From: Phalacrocorax aristotelis
Lineage: Eukaryota; Chordata; Aves; Suliformes; Phalacrocoracidae
Assembly: GCF_949628215.1 (NCBI RefSeq)
Contig: NC_134288.1
Span: 12,221,682-12,285,681, forward strand
Reading direction: 5' to 3'
DNA: 64,000 bases
The position numbers and the translations under genes were made by a program. Shown here in pieces: positions 44,186 to 57,500 of this stretch. Numbering within the stretch: the stretch's first letter is position 1; each line of letters begins with the position of its first letter. A model generated the notes under the pieces. That model was not told the DNA's origin. It saw only the letters and a program-made list of their open reading frames with translations, and ran no database searches.

Positions 44186-47100
44186 ACAGGAAAGCTCAGG
44201 TTCTGCATCTGTGAGGCTGACTTGCTTCCCAGCCGGGAGCTGCCTGTGCGGGTCAGGACCAGAGCAAGTGTCAGCCACCCCCGCGGCGCAGACCCCTCTG
44301 TCCGGGGATGCCCCGGTGTGCTGGGGCTGATGTTCACCCACCTAACAGTTTTCACTTAATTTGAGCTTTGTGCTTACCATTACACAACTGCATCTTGCCC
44401 CTCCAAACTGGCCGCAGCCCTGCGGAGCACATCCCACGTACTTCACCAGCACCTGCACCGCTCTGCGCTCAGCTCGGAGCCCAAAATGCCCCCGAGGAGG
44501 AGGTAGACTCCTTTGCCCGCTTTCCAAATTCATGGAGCTGCTCTTAATCACCATGATGAGGGTCCACATAGATGCCGTGAGCCAGCTACTGAAGGGCTCC
44601 TGTTGCAATCTATGTCAACACAGCATTTCCAAGCAAGACTGTGATTTGCTAGTCTGCTGCTCCAGACTCTGCATTGATGCTTTATAAGTTTAAACTTTAC
44701 ACTCTTTATATTGCTGCTGGAGCTGCCTCCTAGTGCAGTAAATGCTGTGCATGTATATGTGTCGTGCCAGGCTCTGCCCCAGCCCTGGCAGGGCTCACAG
44801 TCCACAGGTAACTGAGCCCTCCTGAAACAAGTCCTGTTGACCACAGCTTGGGCCATGATCACATCATTTTTCTCCTCCTCCCCCTGGCCCTGCAGCAGCA
44901 GGAATTCAAGTCTCAGTCTCATGCACTGGAAAGGTTTACAAGATACAGCTTTAATTTGGTGACTGCCACGTGTTTCTTGTCTGAGGCAACAGCACTTGCA
45001 TGTGTCATTTCCTTGTTATAATTAAAGAGAAATTTAATTAACTTCTCCTTGCTGAAGCAGGCCTGACTCTGCATTTGGCATGCTGTAAGCCATTAGGCAA
45101 CAACAAGCCACAGTATCTCCTGCAGTCAGCAGAGGCCAGAGGTTGGTGTCTGTGGTGTCCTCATCCCTCTGGTCCTGTGTCATCGCAAGGGTGCACCGTG
45201 ACACCAGTCGCTTTGTAGCTCCTCTCCCCAGTTAGTGCTTTTTAATTCTCTTCTAGGATGGTGAGGGGGAGGTAAGAGAGGAAAGGGATATAAAGACTGG
45301 GACCATAGCAAAGCAGATCAGAGTTACTGCAGTGGTCCTGAGTATTTAAGACTTTTCTTCCACTTGCTTGCCCGGTGTTTGGCACCAGAGGATCTCAGGG
45401 AGCAGCAGGCGGTTGGCCGAGGGCAGTAATTTCTCCCAGGAGTGTCCATGGCCAAAGCAGCCATATGATCAGCCACCTATTAGAGACACCCTGTGGCTGC
45501 TCTGACCTTCATCTCCACCTGTCCCAGATCCACCCACGGATAGAGAGAGGGGTGAACCTCAGCCCTGGCCCCAGCTGCGACAGGGAATGCTCCCACCTTG
45601 GCTGTCCTGTTTGCTGCTGTCACCCCAGGCTCTCCCCAGCAGCTAGAATTTGCATTTGCACAAACAAACGTGCCCTGGACCTGCCAGGTCTGGAATTTCT
45701 ATTTTTTTTAATTGCTTCCAGGCAACATTTCTTCATCTGTAATTATCAGCTGAAGAAAGATGTCTCTTCTCTTCTTCAGAGGGGATTTTGGGGCCTCCCT
45801 GGTAAGGTGCACGAGCCGGTCAGTGCTTCATGCTGAGTGACTCAGTGGCCTCATTGCACACACAGCGTAGAGTGGTTGTTTATGGAAAATAGGAGTAGTT
45901 ACATCCAGTAAAAAACCCAAACTTCCTCTCCCAAAGCAGCTGTTATTTCTTTCTAGCAGGGTAGTAATAGATACTTTCTGTGAGGGGAAAGATGGGAGAC
46001 CCCAACAGAGGCAACAAGGGCACTGCAGTTAGAGAGGTTATTAGAATGATTTCATTTCAGAGCCCACCTGTGCCACACATTAAACAAATCAGCTGAGTCA
46101 CTTCTCTAAGAGTCTTGCAAATTAGGAAGTCTGGGCAGACAGCAAACCCCCCCAGAAGATAATTTCCAAATTACAGGATTATGAATTCTGCCACAGTCAC
46201 ACAGGCAGTTGGAGAATTTGGCTACTATGAGATTTCTTCCACAACCTGTGAAATCTCAGGAAGAAAGAAGAGATGTTCCATTTTTAAAAACTCTAAACCT
46301 TGTAATGATACAAATAATCAAACTGGGCAATCTTTGATTTGGCTGAGAAAGTGCTTCTGCAACTATGTAATTCCCAAGCACACCCAGTCCAGCAAAAGCT
46401 CAGGAAGTGTCCTGGGAGATGGAAAGTGCTGCAGTGAAAGTAAATCTAACAAGACATTAATGAACCAGGCACCCTCCCCTCCCTCGCCTGCAGCAGCTCC
46501 CAAGGCGAGCAGCGTCAGACCAGGGCACAGATTTTCCTCCTGCATGTGCAATCCTGCCCATTTTTAATCTTTGCAGGAAAATGGTATTGCTGGGAGTATC
46601 ATTACACAAGAATCCTATAGGAGAAAGGCATGAAAGGAAAGAAGGAAAAGAATGCTGCTTTATTCTTTACCTCCCAAAGCAATTATTGGGGTCACCCAGC
46701 TTCCTGGGAAGCGGGATTTGGGTGTGGATGAGAGGAGTGAATTGCAAGTGCTTTCCCCACCTCCCTCTGCTCTAGGACAGGTGATATGAAAAATGAAAAA
46801 ACCCCAAACCCAACAAAAAAACCCAAATGAAGTATTTCACCCCAAGAATATATCTAATCTTTGTGAAAGCAATTCCTCCTTGCATGAGGGCAGAGGAGCT
46901 GCTGCTGCTGGGTACGAATATTGAGGGAAAAGCACCAGGCAGGCACTACTCTCCCCCCTAGGCGTGCACTTTTGGGGTGAGGCAGTAACTGTGCCTTTTT
47001 GGGGGTTACCCACTCCCTTCCCGAGGCGGGAAGATTTGCAGGATGACCTGCGGGCATTTCTCAGTTCTCATCTCCCCTCGGAATTCCTACCGGGATGAGG

Positions 47101-48520
47101 ACGAGAGCGGCTGAGTTAACCCAGTCTCACTCTCCCATCTAGTGGTAAAACAAGGAAAGGTGGTCCGGCCAGACGGAAAGAAATTTTAGCTTTCTGGGGC
47201 TTTTGGAGGGGTTATCATGGTGAGTTCAGTTAAACCCATCTTCCCCAGCATGCTGGGGGTCGGGAATGTCACTGACATAATCCAAAGGGAAACACAGCAA
47301 AACGCAAAGGTGGCTCCGAATCCTTTCCTGGGTCCAGCAGGGTCTGGGGGGCCCTGCTCCGGGAATAAGCCACAAAGGAGGGAGATCTGCACGCTGGTGA
47401 ATACACCCCAGGCAAAAGACTAACAGTCTGGATCTGAAAGCATGCACTTCTTGAACCAAATAATGTCTTCTAAACCACTTGTGAGCAGTGGAATGCCCTG
47501 TCTTCTGGGCGGGAGGCAGAAAGCCGCATCGTGAGAGTCGTGTCTTTCCACAAATAACTTCTTACCTTCAAAGAGCCCTTGCTGCTGCTCCGGCCCTGAT
47601 GCAGGCACGGCTTTGCAGCTTCCCCTCAGCCCCGCTGCCTTCCTGGAAAGACATCCGTGGTCCCCCAAAATAGCAGGGGGAGGCGCAAAGGGCAAAGGCT
47701 GATTGTACAGACAAGGTTTGGTACCCGCAAGTGTCACGCTCAGGAAATGCGCTGTCGGAAATGTGAGCCAGGGGCTGCACTCGCTGAGCATGGCATGCAG
47801 AGCCCGAAATTTCAGCAATGCAACAGCCTTTAAAACCTCTCCCAGGAGGGGACAAGGGGAGGCTGAAGCAGGGCAAGGTGGGTTACTTCGAGCTGTAAGG
47901 CCGTATTTTATTTCAGCCAGACGCACAGAGCTGGATGGGAAGGGTTTCACCTCTCCCACAAAACTTTAAGATGCTCAAGGTGATTCAGTCCCAAGAAATC
48001 CCAATTATTCCACGAGGAACTGGTACAAAACCAGCTCAGTCAGTGACTAATGCCATGTGGCTGTCGCTCCCTGGCTTGAGATATGCAGGGCTCAGGTCCT
48101 GCTGTCCCATATTCAGGATGCTGCTATTGCCAGTCCGGTGTTCAGGACCCTGTTCCAGAGACCCGAGAGCTTGACCAGAGCTGATGCACCCTTACAGAAG
48201 ATTTATGTTCTTATGTCAGATCAAAGAACTGTAACATTTCCTGGAAGGTTAGATGATGTTTCCTTTTCAGCAAATAAGGTCAAAAGCACAAGAGGGGATA
48301 AAAAAAACCTAATCTCTCATACCTCCAGGGTTTGTAAACAGCTGATCTACAAGTGCTCTGCTCACATTGCAGTTCACACAAAAAGGCTTTCCTGGAGCAG
48401 TACGCTGCTAAACTTGGCTTTTCCAGGGTGTCACCCACAGAGTCGGCTGTGTGAATAGCCTCAGCTGGAAAAAGGTAACTCAGATGAGTATGGTACTCAC
48501 TCCCAGACTGTCAGATTATT

Positions 48521-48568
48521 AAAAAAAAAAAAAAAAGTAAAAGAAAAAGAAAAAGGAAAAAATAAAAG
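48521..48568 (+). repeat. A-rich low-complexity stretch
   Basis: A16 followed by AAAGAAAAAGAAAAAGGAAAA-type purine sequence. No element body recognised. Confidence 0.9.
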
Positions 48569-51500
48569 GTGCCGAGCGGGTTTGGGAGGACAGGAATCAC
48601 TTCAGGAATGATGGAAATCTTCTGCCAGAAGGAATGCAGCACTCAGGGTGCTCTCCCAAGCAGCACCCACATGCTGCTGGAGGGGCGAATGCAGGTGGCA
48701 CGGGCAGGAACCAGGGATGGGCCAAGCCACCTCGGGGGACACATGAGGCTGCGTTGGTCTGTGCTCACTGGGACAGGACATCGCTGGGCTGTGCTCGGTG
48801 CAGCTGGGACCAGTGTAGGTGCTGGCGGAGGGTGCTGGGCCCCTAGTGCTGCTGGGGCAGAGCTCAGCCACTGCATCTCTCAGATACTCTGCGTGTCTGG
48901 AGAGGGCAGCCTTTGCCGCAGATGGATGCGGCCGGGAAGGCAAGAGGCACCTGCAACCAACCAGCCCCAGCACAGCGGGAGCCGTGGCTTTTAAGGAAAC
49001 CTTAAATGAGAAATTTTAAGTGATTCCCAGTGTGGAAAAGAAGGTTGTACAGATGAAGAAGACACCTTTCTCTCATGAAGACACTGCTGGCCGTTAAGTG
49101 CTGTCCCATTTGGACCCTCAAGGATGTCCTGGGATGTGATTTGCACATCTGAGCTGGTGGGGCCCCTGGAACAAGGCTGGCCACCACTTGCTGCTCCAAA
49201 ATCCACTCTCCAGCAGACGTGCAGATATATATCAGTTTTCCCTTCTTCACTGCAAGCTCATCTACATGCAGCACAGAGCACCAGGTACCACATGCACTAC
49301 AGCCTGGGGACCTGGGTGGGACATCCTGGGCTCGCATCTCCAGCGATGGCCCTGCAAACCCTCCCTGGAAAACAGTGTTTGCTACTACAGCAGTAAAAAA
49401 AAAAGGTTAATGAAAAGACATGCTGGAAATGTGGAAGCACAGTTAATGCTACTGCTGTGATGCTTCATTTGAGCTGCAAAGAGAAGATAAAGTTCTGCCT
49501 CCCACAAGAGGTGTCACCAGGGAAAATTATTCCTTCCTTCTCTAAATGGCATCACATTGTTTCTTCTTGTCAGCTTGCTGCCAACTTGGTGTCACAGTCT
49601 ATTTTTTCATGAAAATAATCTGGTTACCTGGCAGCAGTGGTACCCTCCATCCAACCTCCCGCCCCCCCCAGACAAGATCAGTACAAAAGATATTAAAAGA
49701 AATATTCACCTAGGAAAGAAGACTAAATAAGGACTGCTCTTAACATGTGAATAGCTAATGAAGACCCACTTAGCAGTCTCAGCATATTCATCAGCTTCAG
49801 CAGATGATCGTTGATTGTGTGTCTGCAGCTACTTTATTCTTCTTTGCTCATTATACCCAGGTCAAATGAAACACACACAAAACCGTGGCAGAAATGAGAA
49901 AACGGAGGGAGATGGCCGTAGTGGTGACCCATCCCAACAGGAAAATTACCAGTTCGGAATTTTTATAGCCCGTTACATGGAGCTATTTCATGTAGCAGGA
50001 AGAGGCAGGTCACTTCTAATCACCGAGGGCGACATCCAGCTCATCACACCATCCTGTGCCTCATTAACAAGAGGTGAAACTGAACAGTCCTGCTTAGGAG
50101 ACCACTTGGAGAAGCACCAGGCATGCATTTAGGGGGTTGTTTAGGTCTCACCACTGCAGTAATATGCTGGTATTGCCCAAAGGACTCAGGGCTGTCTGCA
50201 CCAACCTGGGTGCAAAGGCTGCGGGTGCGGGTTGAACAGGGTGGCAGGTCTGCTGGGCACCCAGCTCCTCGGAGCAGCTCTGGCAACAACTGCCACCCTC
50301 ACTGGTCGCTGCCCAGAAAGACTTTTCCCTGTTTGCAAGAGATTTTTCAATCAGCTGTTAGAGTCCTGTGAAACTTATAGTGAATAACATACATAAATAT
50401 AGTATATTCTATATAAATATAGGGAATCCTCCAACATGATTTTCTTCTTAAATACCTTATGACACCGATTTCTCCCTTTCCTGAAACCAAATCTGGAGGG
50501 CTCGGGCACTGCAAGGTGAAAGATGTTTTAATACTGTATCGGCTAATTACCTGGGAAAGAAGAAAGAGGACAAAAAAAGGAAGAAAGAGAGCCAGGCAGA
50601 TCCTGCCTCACCACAAGTACCTCTGTCTTGATTAGTTTGCCACTAAACTTGCGGCAATGGATAAAGGTGGAAGAGGGGTGCTGTAACATGGAGCGCCATT
50701 GCCAGAGGACTCTGCTGCAATCTGGATTACGCTGCTGTAAAATCTGCTCTATTTCTACTTGTCTGATCCAGCCCCAAGACCCCATTGATGGTGATTACTC
50801 CCAGACTGCTCAGTCTCCGCTCCTCACCCAGTAAAGCATCCTCTTCTCACCAGTTCTGGGTCAGAGGAAAATGTTATTAGGCTACCTCTATTTTATGGTC
50901 TTTTAATTATTTCCACCTCTGTGATTACACTAATTAGCTATCTGGTTTCTAAGTACTGTACAGTAGCTTGCGTTACACTTTCATTAATCACAGTGTTAGC
51001 TAGTCTCGTTAAAGACTCCCTGATTTTTTGCATTACGATTTGAAATTATTCAATGCAAAAGTAATCTGAAGGGGGAAGAGAAGTCAATAGGAATAGACAC
51101 TGTCTTCGCCAGCAGCTTGGCTAACAGCCTCTCTGATATATTTAGAAATGTTATGATTTACAAGAGCCCGCCAACCATTTACTTAGTGCCTATAAAAAAA
51201 AAGTTTGAAGTTTCCAAATCACAACTACTAAAGGCTCCTTCTCACTTTCTTTGATTTGAGGCAGTTGACTGACACATTCAAATAGGATCAAAAATAAAAC
51301 AACTGACAACACATCTCCTTCATCCTGATAGCTGTAACCAAGCGCTTGCTGCAGCTACACCATCTCTTTATCACATGGCAAACCCAGGACAATGCAGAAA
51401 TAAAGATCTAAGAGGAGGTTAAGTTTTCGCTGCTGGAAAAACATTACTCTGACAGCTCTCAAGACCTTCCTATAAATCCTCATCTACAGAGACTTCTTGA

Positions 51501-54500
51501 TGTGCTAAAGGAATTCTTATAAATAATCAAAGTGAAGAACAAAGCGGCCCACATTGGATAGCTTAAATACGTGCACAGGGGAATGTTTGCCACTGTGGCT
51601 ATGATGAGGGAAAAAACAAAAGGACAAAAACCAACCAAACAAAAAAACTCCACCCCCACCGACCTAACAGGACAAATTCAAACAGATCGGTTAATCCTGC
51701 CAGCCTGCTATGTATTGGGCAGGGGAAGGATGATGGGTGAGGAGACAGTTACCTGCAAACCGCCAGCAGAGAAGTCCAAGCTGGAGTCACACTTGCAGGC
51801 AGCTCTGCCTGTCCACTTGAGCCCTGCCCAGACATGAGCCATTTGCTTTGCTTCCACTTCCAAGTGCAGTCCCAGGGCTTCCCTTTTCCTTCCATTGCAG
51901 CCACTCTGGGAGTCCCTATAAGACATCACTGCCTGCACCTCTATTGCCTGCACCACCACAAAAAAATCCTCCAAGGAAGGGTGTGCGGGAAGGCATGGCT
52001 CCGTCCATCAGAGCGCACCCCCTTCCCAAACCCTTCGCAAGGCAACAGAGACACCAATTAGAAAGAAGCCAAAAGTGGACTTTTATACATCAGACCTATT
52101 CCAGCTTCCGAGAGCTGAAAATTGACCATGCTTTCTCCTGCTGGACATGCTACAGATGCACATAACTGGCGATTCTCACTCCCTTTCCCCATCCTGCACC
52201 TCAGCCCTTTCTCAGGAGAGCAATCTTCACCCGTGCAGCACCTCACAGCCCGTTCAAGTCACGGCCTTTGCTGGAGGGGCACATGCTGGCAGGCACAGGG
52301 AGCTCTGTGGCACCGGTAGCAATGAACTGGCTTGGAAAAAGCAGTTCCCAAAGGAAAGGGTGCAGGCAACAAGCCAGGGCAAACACAGGAGGCTACCAAA
52401 ATTTCTATGGGGAACTCTGGTAGAATAATGGCACTTAAATGCTGTTCCCCAGGCAGAAATCAGCACTTTGCTCAGTTGTTTGTGTCCTTCATCAGCACCT
52501 TCAGCACAGGTGCTGCTGATGCCTTCAGTGAGCACCTCTCTACCTGCAGTTTTCCCATGCTGGTTTTGGAACACGACAAATTTTGACCATTCTGCTTGCT
52601 CATGGTGAGGACAAGATAACAGCACTGCACGAGGATTAACTAAACCAGACCTTGAGCAGCAGCTGTAGCATTTAAGCTACTGCAGGAAGCATTGCCTCCT
52701 GTGCATTTTTTTTATAGCAACACCTGTCTAGTTATTTTGCATCTCTTCAGTCTCCTACAAGTAGTCTTCATCTGCTGCAAAGCTGAGCTCTAAAGATGGC
52801 TGTCTGGTCTGGCTGCAGTACATGGCCTTTCTCCCGTGCATGGGCATGCCAGTCTGGGCTCTGCGTGATGATGAAGACGGTGGCCAAGCCCCAGTTCAAC
52901 GAGGTGCTTCAGTGTAGCATAATTTTAGTGAGCACTGAGTAAAACTTCTTTAGCAGAAGGGACAAGAGTGGTGTGGCTCTTGCCTGGCAGTGCTGGCTTT
53001 GACAAGGAGGGAGAAGCAGGGAGTTTCATTTCCTGAAATTAAGAGGCTGAAGAACCCCCATGACAAGCAAACTATTAAAAAGAAAAAGTAACAATAATAC
53101 TGAGCAAAATATCACTTTAGGGAAAAATTTCTGCTTGGTTTTAGCACAGATGTTGATATTACACACTCAGAAATGGCTGTGTGGAAACACATTTGCAGTG
53201 TGCTATTAGTGGTGAATGAAAGCAAAGAACTGCACTTGCAAGGGAGAAATTAAAGCATTTAAAAATTAAAAGACATTTTAAAAATACCTTCTGAAAGTCA
53301 TTTTCTTCTCTGATAAAGAAGTTATGAGTAAAGAGACTGAGCTTCCCCAAATCACAGACCCTAAAACCAGTCTGTGGCTACCTTGAAGGACTTGTGCAAC
53401 CCTTCGCTTCTCTGCTTCTGCAGAATGGACCTTTGGCAGGAACCGGCCAAAGCCTCTGCAAACCCCTGTGGGAGCTCCTCTGCTCAGGCCAGGGCTGTGC
53501 CATGCTTACCCCGGCAAACCTGCCTCTGCCAGGGGTCCCTGCCCACAGCACCCTGCATCACCGTATTTGCAAACGTGCATTCATGTGCTCAGGAGCAAAT
53601 CTGGAGGGGGTGGATGTGCACCGTGCCAAATTTCCCCAGGGCAAGCCCCTCCCATGCTGGGAGCAGACACCCAGCCTGCCTGATGCCTGCACCACTGGAG
53701 ATGCTCTGTGTGTAAATTTAAAAGAAAGCTTATCCGTACAGCGCCCTTAGTACCTCCACATGAAGATCCCACAAAGCATAAGGGGATGCTTTTCAAATTA
53801 ATGGATGTCATCATTTCAAAACCCAAAGCCCTTGGGAGGAGGGAATCCTGAGACCCGTGGGATGAGGGAGTCGCAGGCTGGGGCTGAGCAGAGTTTTTCG
53901 GGCATCATGCACCTGAAGGTGGCACACAGCAAGGCTCATGCACAGAGGTGATTGCTCTGCACTTTGCATATTCCCTCTGTGCACTGGGCTGGGATTTTTT
54001 ATTTCATCCATAATTCATATCTTGCTGCAGCGATTCTACAGAGGCAGTACGGGACCTCAGCGCTGGCGATAACAAGGGAGAGAGAGATATGCTTTTTGTT
54101 GCCAGACTGCAAACTGGAGAGCTTATGTCCAGCCAGCACCTCCACTTTATCCCAATTGCCTTTTAAGCAAAGACGCGAATAGGCAGTGAAATAAGAGCTG
54201 CAGATGGGTACCGGGAAGGACGAGCTGCCAGTGCACTACCGTGTGCTGAGGGGTGCAAGAAAAACCTCCACATCACGGGAGGGCCAGCCTGGCTCAGAGC
54301 CGTGCATCCTGGCAGACCTTTGCTCTTGAGTCAGGGGCAGCTGAAGCTGAAGCTGGCTACTGCAAACCCCACAAGAGCCCATGTTCAAAGCCCCTGTCCT
54401 GGCTCTGTTTGTAGCCGGGAGTGACTGTGCACGGCAGCCAGCAGCACAGGGCTGCTGATTCCTCCAACCCCAACCTGTTTTACACAGGCAACTGCCATCG

Positions 54501-57500
54501 CTAACCAAGCGCAGCACGAGATGCCCGTGTACCCTTAGCTTTTAGGGCCAGGTTGCTTTTCTTTTTCATGTGGCTCCAGCAGTGCTGAAGGGGGACAGTC
54601 TTTGCTGTCACTGCGGACGGGGAGGTCACCGTGCCCCTCTGGACGTACACGAAACAGCCTGCGCTCGCTCCCAGGGCTACAAAGCTTTCTCCTGTAACTC
54701 CGCTGCCTTTCCTCTCCATAACACACAGACCGAAAAACCCAGTTTGTCAGAAACGAAAGTGTTTTGTGAGATTAAAATGTAAATGTTGCACTCGGCTTTT
54801 TGGAGGGTGTTTGATATTTTACTTGTGACTTTGCGAGGAAATAGATTTTTGATAACTGCGGAACCGCTGCTGCCCAGCCGCTGCTGCAAACAGGCAAAAC
54901 TTTAATAAATAAATCCTCTGTCAGCCAGCTCTGAAAACCAACTTGCTGGTGGTTTGGAGAAATATTTGGAATTTCAAAGGAGCCTTGCACAAGGGACCTG
55001 TGATTACAGCAGCTTCTTCTACGCTGCCTGGCTTTCCCTGGGTTTCAGAGGGGAGGGGAACTGCAGAATGTCCTCTTTGACGCTGCTGGCAGTAAACACT
55101 ATATATATTAACTTTTTACTATATTTATTCACTTGAAAATCTGGGGAAAGGGCCATGTCAGGTGTCATGCTTTGCACTAAGTATCACCCATGAACACCAG
55201 AACGGGACAGTGAAAAGGAGTGTGAAAATAATTTGCATGAAATTCCTGCCTGGCTTGGCTCCCATTTGGAGCCTCCTCTCCACAGGGCACCTGCAAAAAG
55301 GTCTGGTTGAACCCAAAACTAGGTCCCTCCCAAGACAATGCTTTGTCTTATCTTTCCATGATGGATGCAAGTCCCTTTTCCTCTGGACTCTGACTCTGCA
55401 GACACTTGCACCGCACTCAGCATTCTCCGCCGTGCATGGCTCTGGCTGTGTGCTAACAAGTACATGGCACCATGGTTTGTGAATTATCCAGGCACCTTGT
55501 TTATCCAGACTGCTGTAAACACTGATGAACAATTTAAGGAAAAAATAATCAGGGGGAGTCTGCTGACTTTCTGCTGACCATGAAAGCTCTCAGCCACCCG
55601 CCAGTGTGGTCAGGAGTGAGTTGCTGGGATTTTTGCATCCCCAATCAGCACACATTTAAATGGTTGAACCTCCGTGCAAGAAGCCCTTGGCTCACAGCTC
55701 TCATTTGAAAACTATGGGCAGCATTAATATTCACAACTTTATTGCCAAAAAGCCTCGTAAGTTTAAATTAATCTTTCTTGCATAATACGTGTAATAACCT
55801 GAATATGGCTGCTGCACAACTCGACCAGCAGCACTCGGAAATGATCAGTAAGTCAAGAATCACTCATAGGATTAATTTGGAAGATAATTTCAAACAGTTG
55901 AGATATATATGAAAACGAACAGACCACACACATTAATAGAGCTTGAGCCTGATCTGTAAACTTAGCTACTCACTTTTTATCCCTTAAGTAAACTAGGAAG
56001 AGTAATGTATTTATAGCCTCTTGACGTAAGTAGCCTAGCTGAAATATTGTGTGTAATAAATATTCTGCCATCTCCAAAAGCCTATAGGACAAAGCAGTAC
56101 CAAGGTACTGCAAAGGCAGACTCTGCATGGCTAACGAGTCCTGGTGAGCTGCCAGCCAGCTGAAAACATTGCAAACGAGAGAAAGCAGTGAAAATACAGA
56201 CTTACTGTTAATGTGGGATAGGGTTTTATTGACACAGCCACAAGGCAAGGTCACTGAATAAGGTCTTTCAGCCTTTCAGCTTTGCATGGCACCTTTAAAC
56301 GTCCCTTCCCACCATCACCTTGGAGTTTTATCCCAGCGTTTGTTGTTTGTCAATTATTTTCTCCACTGTTTTTTTCCTCTTTCTGATGTAAAGATCATAA
56401 GATCTTGGCCCTTTTTCCCTGACCTGTGCTGCCAGCATTGCTTTTTATGGAATTACAAATTACACAGTGCATCCGCACTAAAACAAAATGTGTTCATCAC
56501 CATTTTTAAATAAGGATGTCATTTGTAAATGCTTTATTCATAATTAATGGAATTATTACTGGGTACAGCCACATTCTTCTTCCATGTACTGTAAGATATG
56601 TTGTAAAGTGCATTAGTAAAAAGCTTTATAGATGAGGGTATGACAACCCGACTGTGAAGCCCATTATGTGATGCACTGTAGCTATTGTTGTAACAATCTT
56701 TATGCAAGATTTTAAGTTATCAGTCAGCCAGGAGCTGATTGATAGTGTAAATGTTAATAATTAATAATAGGATAATGTTGATAACTAATTAATAGTAAAT
56801 GATGAGTATGGATTTTTTTAGTTAGTATTATGCTAATATGCATTATTCACTGAATCATAAAATCACGTTAGAGATGAGAAAGTCTCCCTAGCTTTCTCCT
56901 GCTGTATTGCTGATGAGTCAATGTTGCTCTTTCCTAGCATTTCCAAAGTAGCTCTTCTCATCTGGCTTCCCGCATGAAATCTATGGGCTAAGAAGTATGT
57001 TTTAAAACAAATTCAGAGCTCTGAGTGTGTGCTTGCCAGAGTGATGTGTAAAGTCATGGCCTTAGGGATGTGAGCACACAAACCTGCCTGCTCTAGGCAT
57101 GGGAGACCCACGATCTGAGGGACAGAGTTTAAAATTAAGGAATTGCCATTGCTGGTTTCTTTTACTTATGTGTGGCATCCTCCAGCAATTAAAAACCATC
57201 AGGCATGCTTACCTTCTACAGCGGGTATGGAAAGGTCCTTGGGCTGATGAGCAATCAATAATGCAGGTGAGGTGTAAAGACGGAGAGAGAAAAAGTTCAG
57301 CGGAGAGTTGTAAAGGTGGCCCAATCGTGGTGTCTTTTTCTTTCTGCTGATATTATCTTTTTTTATATATGCTAGACAGGGTGAAACGGGCATTACGTCA
57401 TGCCAGGTGAAGTGAATGTCTGTTTGCCACTGAGCATAGCCTGCTCAGAGGATGTGAAATGCTAATAGCAGCCTCAAAATTCAGGATTTAGAAAGAGATA

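Noticed and set aside
56845..56880. GAATCATAAAATCACGTTAGAG as a CR1 end
   Set aside because: It resembles the AGAATCATAGAATCA end of some CR1 copies, but no CR1 body follows in either direction.
56991..57000. AGAAGTATGT, resembling the 3' part of miR-1
   Set aside because: The seed-side bases do not match and there is no hairpin.
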